From Pseudomonadota bacterium (lineage in GTDB: Bacteria > Pseudomonadota > Alphaproteobacteria > Reyranellales > Reyranellaceae), in assembly GCA_020160955.1 (NCBI GenBank), contig JAIUOX010000028.1:1-48257 (forward strand): 48,257 bases of DNA, written 5' to 3'. The notes under the pieces were generated by a model, which was not told where the DNA came from, made no database searches, and was given only the letters and a program-made list of their open reading frames with translations. The first letter of the stretch is position 1; each line of letters starts with the position of its first letter. The position numbers and the translations under genes were made by a program. Shown here piece after piece: positions 35,031 through 41,848 of this stretch.

Positions 35031-36227
35031 ATGAGCGACGTGAGCCTGGATAGGGGCGCCGCGACCAGAGATCGTTGGAGACTGTTTCTCGACCGTGGCG
35101 TTCTCGGCGTATTTCTGGTGGCCGGAAGCCTGTCAGTCATCGCCCTGAAGATCGTGCCGGTGCCCTTCTATGTTCGTGTCGGGGTGCCGATTGCGGTCAT
35201 TCTCCTGTACGCGGCTCTCACGCTTTCCCGAACTCGCTTCCGGCTGCGTTTCGATCAAGCCGGGGACAACTGCTATTATATGGGGTTCATATTCACCCTG
35301 GTTTCGTTGGGCGTGGCGCTCTATCGAATACAATCAGGCATCTCTCAGGAAATCGGGCTCAGCATCGTTCGCGATTTCGGGTTGGCACTGAGCACGACGG
35401 TTGTCGGCATCATTTGCCGGGTGTCCCTGACACAGCTGCGCGAAGACCCGCACGATATCGAAGAGGCTACCCGGCGTGAGCTTATCGAGTACTCGCGCGC
35501 CCTGAGCGGCCAGATGCGTGCGTCGGTCGGAATGATCGCGGATTTCCGGCAGGAAACCGAGGACCGCCTGAAGAATTTCGTTTTCGAGGTGACGCAGGTC
35601 GTAAAGGAGCATCAGGCCAGAGTCGGAGAACTCAGGGAGGCTGCTCAGCGGTTGTCGGATAGTACCAAGACCCTTGCAGAGGACTTTTCCGCGGCCGAGA
35701 GCTCTACGGGCAGCTTGCGTCAGGGGATCGGAGTGGCGGTGGCCAACATTAACCTACTAGCTGTGTCGCTGCGGGACATGAATCAAATGCTCCACCAGAC
35801 TGGGGCCTCCGCCAATACTGCCGCCGAGAACTACTTGTCCCAGGCGGCCGCGAGCAAGTCCGTGGCCGATGGCGAGCTGCAGCTTTCCCAAGTCCTCGCT
35901 GGGACCGTTGAACGTTTGGGGAAGCTGAGTGAAGCCGTTGGGGCCTTGTCGACGACCTTCGGTCCTGCGCTGGAAAGTGGAGAGGCCTTTGGCGGCCTGA
36001 CGGCTGAGGTACGCAACGTCACGGAGGCATTGCGAACCGCAACGCGCAGTGTTGCCGGATCGAACTCACGGCTGGTCGCGGCAGAGGCCAGCCTGGCGGC
36101 TCAACTCGATACGACTGAACGAGCGGCGCGCGGACTGCTTGCGGCGTTGGAGACCCTTGAAGCGACCCGGGCGAACATGGCGGCCGAGACTGCCAGCGGA
36201 GCGGGCGACCCGAGACCGGGAACTTAG
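35031..36227 (+). CDS. Cassette gene 3: MotA/TolQ/ExbB-like (ZorA-like) proton-channel subunit
   Basis: This 398-residue protein has helices near 24-42, 47-66, 83-100 and 112-131. The last helix reads 'DFGLALSTTVVGIICRVSLTQL', which matches the Thr-rich channel helix of MotA, TolQ and ExbB (Thr122, Thr123). From about 140 to 390 it is one long polar helical region with heptad-like spacing ('FRQETEDRLKNFVFEVTQVVKEHQAR', 'RNVTEALRTATRSVAGSNSRL'). A long cytoplasmic tail is the hallmark of ZorA, the motor subunit of Zorya defence, and is not seen in flagellar MotA. AGGTGA precedes the ATG. Its partner starts 3 nt after its stop. Confidence 0.82.
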   Translation: MSDVSLDRGAATRDRWRLFLDRGVLGVFLVAGSLSVIALKIVPVPFYVRVGVPIAVILLYAALTLSRTRFRLRFDQAGDNCYYMGFIFTLVSLGVALYRIQSGISQEIGLSIVRDFGLALSTTVVGIICRVSLTQLREDPHDIEEATRRELIEYSRALSGQMRASVGMIADFRQETEDRLKNFVFEVTQVVKEHQARVGELREAAQRLSDSTKTLAEDFSAAESSTGSLRQGIGVAVANINLLAVSLRDMNQMLHQTGASANTAAENYLSQAAASKSVADGELQLSQVLAGTVERLGKLSEAVGALSTTFGPALESGEAFGGLTAEVRNVTEALRTATRSVAGSNSRLVAAEASLAAQLDTTERAARGLLAALETLEATRANMAAETASGAGDPRPGT

Positions 36228-36230
36228 CCG

Positions 36231-37190
36231 ATGTCCATCCGCAACGATGGGCAGGCCTATAGAAGGGGCGTGGTGTTCGGCTTCACGGTAGCCGAGGTGG
36301 TGCTCCTGCTGGTCTTCTGCATGCTCCTGCTGTTCGTTCCTGTGCTGCTCCCTCAAATGGAGGGCGGGAGCCCGAAAGCGCCACTGCCAGCGCCGCCGCA
36401 TGTTGGTGGGGTCAGCAACCCACCAGCTACGCCCGCGTCTCTCCCCATGGGGCCGCCAGGGCAAACCGGGGCCGGGAGAATCCCGGATGACCCCGCGCCC
36501 TTACCGCCGGGCTGGAAGGTGCTGGTGCTCGGAGGGCGTGGGGCCGAAGGAACAGCGTCCACCCAGAATGCCAATACCAGTCTCGCGCCTCCATCGGGCA
36601 ATGAGCCTAAGCCTGGGCTAACGTTGGATGCCATCTGTCAGAAGCTGGGTATACCGGCGAGTAGTTGCAGCGTTCCAAACGCAGAAGAGGCGCTGAAGAA
36701 TGCCGGGAAGCACAACTGGCCGCCCATCATTCCGCTGAAGGAGGCGGACGGGTACTTCTTCCTCATCGGGAGTGCCCAACCCTCTGTCGAGTTCGAAGTC
36801 AAACTTCGTGAAGCCGTCGTCCCTGAGATCGTCAAGTATGCGCGCGAGTTCAAGACGGATGTCGTCGAAGTTGTCGGACACACAGACGAACAGCGAATCC
36901 AAGGCCTCTCATCCAACCTCGACTGGACAACCTTTGAAGTCTTGCTGCGCAATGAGAGTGCCGGAAAGATGGTCGCTGCCGACAATGCGGGATTGGGCTT
37001 CGCGCGAGCCGTGGCAATTGTCCAGATCCTGAGGCGCGATCCGCGGCTCAAGGATATGACAATTCTTCCGCTGTCTGCTGCTCAAGTCGTGGATACCAGC
37101 GGCAAGCTGGCAGCTGGTACCAGCGGTGGAGACGAAAAGCAGCGTCGACGGATCGAGGTTCGCCTTCGTCAAAGCACTCCGGAGAAGTAG
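36231..37190 (+). CDS. Cassette gene 4: MotB/OmpA-like (ZorB-like) stator subunit
   Basis: This 319-residue protein has one membrane helix (16-40, 'FGFTVAEVVLLLVFCMLLLF'), in which Glu22 occupies the place of the proton-binding Asp of MotB, ExbD and ZorB. A Pro-rich periplasmic linker (45-130) follows. The C-terminal OmpA-like peptidoglycan-binding domain shows 'VEVVGHTDEQRI' at 212-223 and 'KQRRRIEVRLR' at 303-313. The position and order make it the partner of the MotA-like gene. It would anchor the complex to the cell wall. No Gly-Ser plug of flagellar MotB is apparent. The gene ends 4 nt before the convergent pncC. Confidence 0.85.
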   Translation: MSIRNDGQAYRRGVVFGFTVAEVVLLLVFCMLLLFVPVLLPQMEGGSPKAPLPAPPHVGGVSNPPATPASLPMGPPGQTGAGRIPDDPAPLPPGWKVLVLGGRGAEGTASTQNANTSLAPPSGNEPKPGLTLDAICQKLGIPASSCSVPNAEEALKNAGKHNWPPIIPLKEADGYFFLIGSAQPSVEFEVKLREAVVPEIVKYAREFKTDVVEVVGHTDEQRIQGLSSNLDWTTFEVLLRNESAGKMVAADNAGLGFARAVAIVQILRRDPRLKDMTILPLSAAQVVDTSGKLAAGTSGGDEKQRRRIEVRLRQSTPEK

Positions 37191-37194
37191 GCCG

Positions 37195-37683
37195 CTACCC
37201 GGATAGCTGCTCATCCAGCAGCTTCAGCGCTTCCGCCGCGAAGGCGCGCATGTTCTCGACGCGGTCGTTCGACCCCGTGCGCAGCGTGCGGGCGATCTTC
37301 TTGCCGTCGGGGCCGACCACGGCGACGCAGGTGTGGCCGGCGGGATCGCCGTAGCCGTTGCCGGTCGGGCCCGAGGCGCCGGTCTCGGCGAGGCCCCACG
37401 TCGTCTTCAGGCGGTCGCGCACCAGTTCGGCGGCCAGCGCGGCCCACGGCTCGCTCGACGAGCGGATGCCCTTGCGGCGGTCCGGTGTCGCGCCGAGGAA
37501 GGCCTCGCCTGCCGGCTTGGTGTAGACCACGGCGGCGCCCATGAAGTAGGCCGACGCGCCCGGCACGGCCAGCAGCGTCGCGGCGATCAGGCCGCCGGCC
37601 GACGATTCGGAGATCGCCACCGTCTCCTTGCGCGCCTTCAGCTTCTCGCCGACCTTCTTCGCCAGCGGCAGCAGCGTTTCCAT
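37195..37683 (-). CDS. pncC: Nicotinamide-nucleotide amidohydrolase (CinA C-terminal family)
   Basis: This 162-residue protein is the stand-alone CinA C-terminal domain: 'TVAISESSAGGLIAATLLAVPGASAYFMGAAVVYTKPAGEAFL' near residues 20-62, then 'TWGLAETGASGPTGNGYGDPAGHTCVAVVGPDG'. It deamidates nicotinamide mononucleotide in NAD recycling. AAAGGA lies upstream of the ATG. It is convergent with the low-GC cassette, whose end touches its stop. Confidence 0.93.
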   Translation of the reverse strand: METLLPLAKKVGEKLKARKETVAISESSAGGLIAATLLAVPGASAYFMGAAVVYTKPAGEAFLGATPDRRKGIRSSSEPWAALAAELVRDRLKTTWGLAETGASGPTGNGYGDPAGHTCVAVVGPDGKKIARTLRTGSNDRVENMRAFAAEALKLLDEQLSG

Positions 37684-37708
37684 CGAATGTCCTTTCTGCT
37701 TGTCGTCG

Positions 37709-38047
37709 TCAGTCCGGCAGCACGCTGAGATCGAGCGTCTCCTGCCGGCCGAGCCAGATCGCGCGGTCGCGGTGGTCGGCCAGTTGCTGCCCGGTGTTGG
37801 GATGCACGAACACCGTGAGGTCGCCGCGGTTCAGGACGAGCCACGACAGGATCGGCGCCAGCTGGTCGGGCTTGAACAGCACCTGGTAGCTGAAGCAGGG
37901 ATGCGGCCCCACCGGCTTCTCGTGGAACCGTCCCATCTCGATCGGGAAGGTCTTCTCGATGCGCTCGCGCAGCGCCCACGCGGCATCGCGCGAGGCGGCG
38001 TCGAAGTAGACGTGGGCGTGCCAGTCCTTGATCTCGGGCGTGTTCAT
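37709..38047 (-). CDS. DOPA 4,5-dioxygenase family protein
   Basis: This 112-residue protein begins MNTPEIKDWHAHVYFDAASRDAAWALRERI, followed by 'FHEKPVGPHPCFSYQVLF' and 'WLVLNRGDLTVFVHPNTG'. His residues in WHAHVYF, GPHP and VFVHP are the conserved ligands of the DOPA-dioxygenase family. Its bacterial members are of unclear substrate. The full family length is present. It is 25 nt upstream of pncC on the same strand and divergent from the acyl-CoA dehydrogenase genes. Confidence 0.92.
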   Translation of the reverse strand: MNTPEIKDWHAHVYFDAASRDAAWALRERIEKTFPIEMGRFHEKPVGPHPCFSYQVLFKPDQLAPILSWLVLNRGDLTVFVHPNTGQQLADHRDRAIWLGRQETLDLSVLPD

Positions 38048-38052
38048 GGCGC

Positions 38053-38062
38053 GACCCTAGCA
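38053..38062 (-). promoter_or_regulatory. Extended -10 box before the DOPA-dioxygenase gene
   Basis: On the minus strand TGCTAGGGTC contains TG-n-TAGGGT ending six bases before the ATG at 38047. It is the exact mirror of 38118-38127. No Shine-Dalgarno fits, so a leaderless mRNA is likely. Confidence 0.4.
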
Positions 38063-38117
38063 CAGGTCGAGCGCCCGCCAGACGGAACCCAATGTCGTTC
38101 CCCGATGCGAGCCACCT

Positions 38118-38127
38118 TGCTAGGGTC
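38118..38127 (+). promoter_or_regulatory. Extended -10 box before the acyl-CoA dehydrogenase gene
   Basis: TGCTAGGGTC ends eight bases before the ATG at 38135. The pair with 38053-38062 forms a perfect 10-bp inverted repeat separated by 55 nt across the divergent promoter region. It may act as a regulator site as well as a promoter. Confidence 0.4.
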
Positions 38128-38134
38128 ACTCCCC

Positions 38135-39259
38135 ATGAACTTCGATTTTTCCGACGACCAGAAGCTGCTCAAGGAGCAGGTCCGCAAGTTCCTCGCCGAC
38201 AAGTGCTCGACCAAGGTCGTGCGCCGCGTGCTCGACGGGGCCGAAACGCACGCCGCCGAGGTCTGGAAGGGCCTCGTCGACCTAGGGGTTCCCGCCACCA
38301 ACATCCCGGAGGCCTACGGCGGCCTCGGCCTGACGCCGCTCGAGCTGTGCGTCGTCGCCGAGGAGATCGGCCGCGCCGCCGCGCCGGTGCCGTTCGACAG
38401 CTCGGTCGTGCTGGCGACCGAGGCGATCAAGCTGGCGGGCTCCGAGGCGCAGAAGAAGAAGTGGCTGGCAGCACTTGCTTCGGGCGAGGCGATCGGCACG
38501 CTGGCCACGGCGGAAGGCGCGCAGCCGCCCAAGCCGCGCTCGATCCGCACGACCTTCGGCAACGGCCGCCTGAACGGCGTCAAGGTGCCGGTGATCGACG
38601 GCGAGGCCGCGACCTTCGCGGTGGTGCTGGCCAACACCGGCGGCGCCGGCGACCGCGCGCTGTCGCTGGTCCTGGTCGACCTCAAGCAGAAGGGCGTCAA
38701 GGCCAAGCGGGTCGAGACCATCGACCCGGCGCGCAAGCATGCCGAGCTCACCTTCACCGACGCCACCGCCGAGCTCCTGGGCGCGGAGGGCGAGGGCTGG
38801 TCGCTGCTCGAGCGGCTGTACGACGCCGCCGCCGTGTACTTCGCGTTCGCCCAGGTGGGCGGCGCGGAGTCGGCGATGTGGATGGCCCGCGACTACGCGC
38901 TCAACCGCCAGGCCTTCGGCCGCGCCATCGGCTCGTACCAGGCGATCAAGCACAAGCTGGCCGACATGTACGTCAAGCTCGAGCTGGCCCGCTCGAACGC
39001 CTACTACGGCGCGATGATGCTGGCCGAGGGCGGCGCCGACCTGCCGCTGGCGGCGGCGGCGGCGCGCATCGCGGCGACCGACGCCTACGACTTCGCGTCG
39101 AAGGAGAATATCCAGACCCACGGCGGCATCGGCTTCACCTGGGAAGCCGACACCCAGTTCCACTACCGCCGCGCCCGCGTGATGGCGCTGTCGATCGGCG
39201 GACCGCTGGCCTGGAAGGACAAGCTGGTCAGCCGTCTCGAGCAGAAGAACGCGGCGTAA
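38135..39259 (+). CDS. Acyl-CoA dehydrogenase, subunit or isoform 1
   Basis: This 374-residue FAD-dependent enzyme starts MNFDFSDDQKLLKEQVRKFLADK. 'VAEEIGRAAAPVPFDSSV' and a flexible middle domain with few of the usual FAD/substrate signatures follow. The C-terminal domain has 'QTHGGIGFTWEADTQFHYRRARV', whose Glu is in the position of the catalytic base in some family branches. It precedes a second acyl-CoA dehydrogenase by 15 nt. Such unequal pairs can form mixed tetramers, with one chain carrying the active site. Confidence 0.92.
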   Translation: MNFDFSDDQKLLKEQVRKFLADKCSTKVVRRVLDGAETHAAEVWKGLVDLGVPATNIPEAYGGLGLTPLELCVVAEEIGRAAAPVPFDSSVVLATEAIKLAGSEAQKKKWLAALASGEAIGTLATAEGAQPPKPRSIRTTFGNGRLNGVKVPVIDGEAATFAVVLANTGGAGDRALSLVLVDLKQKGVKAKRVETIDPARKHAELTFTDATAELLGAEGEGWSLLERLYDAAAVYFAFAQVGGAESAMWMARDYALNRQAFGRAIGSYQAIKHKLADMYVKLELARSNAYYGAMMLAEGGADLPLAAAAARIAATDAYDFASKENIQTHGGIGFTWEADTQFHYRRARVMALSIGGPLAWKDKLVSRLEQKNAA

Positions 39260-39274
39260 GGAAGGAAGCGGACC

Positions 39275-40495
39275 ATGGACTTCAACGATACCCCCGAAGA
39301 AGCCGCCTTCCGTAAGGAAGTGCGCGCCTGGCTCGACGCCAACGCGACCCGCAAGAGCGACGACAAGCAGAGCTTCCGCGCCCGCAACGACGATCCCGAG
39401 CTGCTGGCCAAGGCCAGGGAATGGCAGGCCAAGAAGGCCGCCGCCGGCTACGCCCGCATCACCTGGCCGAAGGAGTATGGCGGCCGCGGCGGCTCGCCGA
39501 TCCTGCAGGTGATCTACCAGCAGGAGGAGGCGAACTACCTCGTGCCGCTCGGCTTCTTCGACATCGGGCTGGGCATGTGCATCCCGACCATGATGGCCTA
39601 CGCCACGCCCGAGCAGCTGCAGCGCTACGTCAAGCCGGCGCTGTTCGGCGAGGAGATCTGGTGCCAGCTGTTCTCCGAGCCGGCGGCCGGTTCGGATGTC
39701 GCCGGCATCCGCACGCGGGCCGAGCGCGACGGCGACGGCTGGGTGATCAACGGCCAGAAGGTCTGGACCTCGGGCGCCCACTACTGCGACTACGGCATCG
39801 TCATCACCCGCACGGACCCGTCGGTGCCCAAGCACCAGGGCCTGACGATGTTCTTCCTGTCGATGAAGACGCCGGGCGTCGAGGTGCGGCCGATCAAGCA
39901 GATGTCGGGCGGCGCCAACTTCAACGAGGTGTTCTTCACCAACGTGCGCATCCCCGACAGCCAGCGGCTCGGCAAGGTCGGCGAGGGCTGGAAGGCGGCG
40001 CTGACCACGCTGATGAACGAGCGCCTCGCGGTCGGCCTGCCGTCGGGCGGCCTCGACGTCGACGAGCTGATGGAGCTGGCGCGCGACACCGACCTCGAGG
40101 ACGGGCCGGCGATCCGCAACGCCCAGGTGCGCGGCAAGCTGGCCGACTGGTACGTCCAGCAGCAGGGCCTGAAGCTGACGCGCTACCGCACCCTGACCGC
40201 GCTGTCGAAGGGCCAGACGCCGGGACCCGAGTCGTCGATCATCAAGATCGTGGCGGCGCCCAAGATGCAGGACCTCGGCGCCTTCGCCATGGAGCTGATG
40301 GGGCCGGCCGGCATCATGAAGGAAGAGGTGCCGGGCGCCGGCGGCTTCCAGGCGCAGTGGATCGGCGGCGCCGGCTTCCGCATCGCCGGCGGCACCGACG
40401 AGATCCTGCGCAACATCGTGGCCGAGCGCGTGCTCGGCCTGCCGGCCGACGTCCGCGTCGACAAGGACATCCCGTTCAACAAGCTGAAGGGCTGA
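39275..40495 (+). CDS. Acyl-CoA dehydrogenase, subunit or isoform 2
   Basis: This 406-residue enzyme has 'EIWCQLFSEPAAGSDVAGIRTRAERDGDGWVINGQKVWTSGAHYCDYG', a complete FAD/acyl-CoA-binding middle domain. Next come 'MSGGANFNEVFFTNVRIPDSQRLG' and a C-terminal 'GFRIAGGTDEILRNIVAERVLGLP'. The usual Glu of the 'YEGT' position is not present in the last motif, while the neighbour keeps a Glu at its own site. This hints that the two chains complement each other. GGAAG precedes the ATG. The SDR gene follows after 5 nt. Confidence 0.94.
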   Translation: MDFNDTPEEAAFRKEVRAWLDANATRKSDDKQSFRARNDDPELLAKAREWQAKKAAAGYARITWPKEYGGRGGSPILQVIYQQEEANYLVPLGFFDIGLGMCIPTMMAYATPEQLQRYVKPALFGEEIWCQLFSEPAAGSDVAGIRTRAERDGDGWVINGQKVWTSGAHYCDYGIVITRTDPSVPKHQGLTMFFLSMKTPGVEVRPIKQMSGGANFNEVFFTNVRIPDSQRLGKVGEGWKAALTTLMNERLAVGLPSGGLDVDELMELARDTDLEDGPAIRNAQVRGKLADWYVQQQGLKLTRYRTLTALSKGQTPGPESSIIKIVAAPKMQDLGAFAMELMGPAGIMKEEVPGAGGFQAQWIGGAGFRIAGGTDEILRNIVAERVLGLPADVRVDKDIPFNKLKG

Positions 40496-40500
40496 CCGCC

Positions 40501-41304
40501 ATGAACCGCCTCGACGGCAAGGTCGCCTTCCTGTCGGGCGCGGCCCGCGGCATCGGCGGCGCGGCGGCCAAGCTGATGGCCGCCGCCGGCGCCCGGGTGG
40601 CGATCGGCGACGTGCTGGAGGAGCGCGGCCGGGCGACCGCCAAGGAGATCGAGGCGGCGGGCGGGCAGGCGCTGTTCGTGCCGCTCGACGTCACGACCGA
40701 GGCCGGCTGGGCGCACGCGCTGGCGGTCACCGAGAAGAAGTTCGGCGGCCTCGACGTGCTGGTGAACAACGCCGGCATCTTCAACGGCAAGGGCGTCGAG
40801 GACGCGACGCTCGACGAGTGGCACAAGCTGGTCGCGGTCAACCTGACCGGCGTCGTGCTGGGCACGCGCGTCGCGCTGCCCTACCTCAAGGAGAGCGGCA
40901 AGAAGCGCGCGGCCGGGGCGGCGATCGTCAACCTCGCCTCGGTGGCGGGGCTGGTCGGCTCGCAGCTCGACCCGCTCTACTCGCTGACCAAGGGCGGCGT
41001 CACGCTGTTCACCAAGTCGACGGCGCTGGAGTTCGGCCGCAAGGGCTACAACATCCGCGTCAACTCGGTGCATCCCGGCGTCATCGACACCGACATGGGG
41101 CAGAAGACCTTCGTGACCCGCGCCGCCGCGCAGGGCACCAACGACACCGAGGCGACCCGCGCGGTGTCGATCCGCATGCATCCGATCGGCCGGCTGGGCG
41201 AGGCCGACGACATCGCCAAGGGCATCGTGTTCCTGGCCTCCGACGACGCCGCCTTCATGACCGGCTCCGGCCTCGTGGTCGACGGCGGCTACACGGCGCA
41301 GTAG
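40501..41304 (+). CDS. Short-chain dehydrogenase/reductase
   Basis: This 267-residue SDR has 'FLSGAARGIGGAAAKLM' at the cofactor site, 'LVNNAGIF', 'IVNLASVAGLVG' with the catalytic Ser, and Tyr-x3-Lys in 'YSLTKGG'. The C-terminal 'FMTGSGLVVDGGYTAQ' is canonical. The preference of cyclopentanol- and 3-hydroxyacyl-type SDRs is compatible. It ends the acyl-CoA dehydrogenase operon and is followed by a strong hairpin. Confidence 0.94.
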   Translation: MNRLDGKVAFLSGAARGIGGAAAKLMAAAGARVAIGDVLEERGRATAKEIEAAGGQALFVPLDVTTEAGWAHALAVTEKKFGGLDVLVNNAGIFNGKGVEDATLDEWHKLVAVNLTGVVLGTRVALPYLKESGKKRAAGAAIVNLASVAGLVGSQLDPLYSLTKGGVTLFTKSTALEFGRKGYNIRVNSVHPGVIDTDMGQKTFVTRAAAQGTNDTEATRAVSIRMHPIGRLGEADDIAKGIVFLASDDAAFMTGSGLVVDGGYTAQ

Positions 41305-41305
41305 T

Positions 41306-41358
41306 CGGAGCGCGGGCCTCCGGCCCGCCTCATGAGCGGGCCAGAGGCCCGCGCTCCG
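41306..41358. terminator. Near-perfect hairpin between convergent genes
   Basis: CGGAGCGCGGGCCTC (41306-41320) pairs exactly with 41344-41358. An inner GGCCCGC (41322-41328) pairs with 41336-41342, leaving a CTCATGA loop and two single-base bulges. It lies 2 nt after the SDR stop and 2 nt before the flavodoxin-gene stop, so it can serve both strands. Only a short TCTAAAA follows. Confidence 0.6.
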
Positions 41359-41359
41359 T

Positions 41360-41818
41360 CTAAAAGATCCCCGCCGCCAAACCCGCCGCCATCGCCGCGC
41401 CGAGTTCCTCGACCTGGTCGACGAAGCCGGGTTGCCAGGGGCCGCGGCAGACCAGCGGCTCCTGGACGATCTTCCAGCGCAGGCCGGTCAGAATGGTCTC
41501 GATGCCGCGCCGCGTGCCGGTGCCGTCGCTGCCCGCCCTGATGTAGACCGCGCAGGGCAGGCCCTGGGTGCGCTCGAGCAGCGGGTTGTACGAGCGGTCG
41601 AAGAAGTCCTTCAGCGCGCCGCTCATGTAGCCGAGGTTCTCGGGCGTGCCGAGGATCACCGCCTGGGCGGCCAGCACGTCGTCCGGCCCGGCCTGCAGCG
41701 GCGCCAGCACGCGGACGTCGATGCCGGTTTCGCTCCGCGCGCCACGCTCGGCGGCCTGCCGCAGGGAAAGCGTGTTCTCCGACGGCGCGTGCGCCACAAT
41801 GAGCAGCCTTCTGGACAT
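41360..41818 (-). CDS. Flavodoxin-like NAD(P)H-dependent FMN oxidoreductase
   Basis: This 152-residue protein starts MSRRLLIVAHAPSENTLSLRQAA. 'SENTLSL' takes the role of the phosphate-binding loop and 'ILGTPENLGYMSGALKDFFDRSYNPLLE' is the FMN-binding 'PxNxGxMSG' region. 'VYIRAGSDGTGTRRGIETIL' completes the fold. It is likely a small flavin reductase. Only 30 nt separate it from the divergent carboxylase gene, with no Shine-Dalgarno for either. Confidence 0.85.
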   Translation of the reverse strand: MSRRLLIVAHAPSENTLSLRQAAERGARSETGIDVRVLAPLQAGPDDVLAAQAVILGTPENLGYMSGALKDFFDRSYNPLLERTQGLPCAVYIRAGSDGTGTRRGIETILTGLRWKIVQEPLVCRGPWQPGFVDQVEELGAAMAAGLAAGIF

Positions 41819-41848
41819 GGGAGGGGTTTTAGCCCTTATCGCGCCGAC

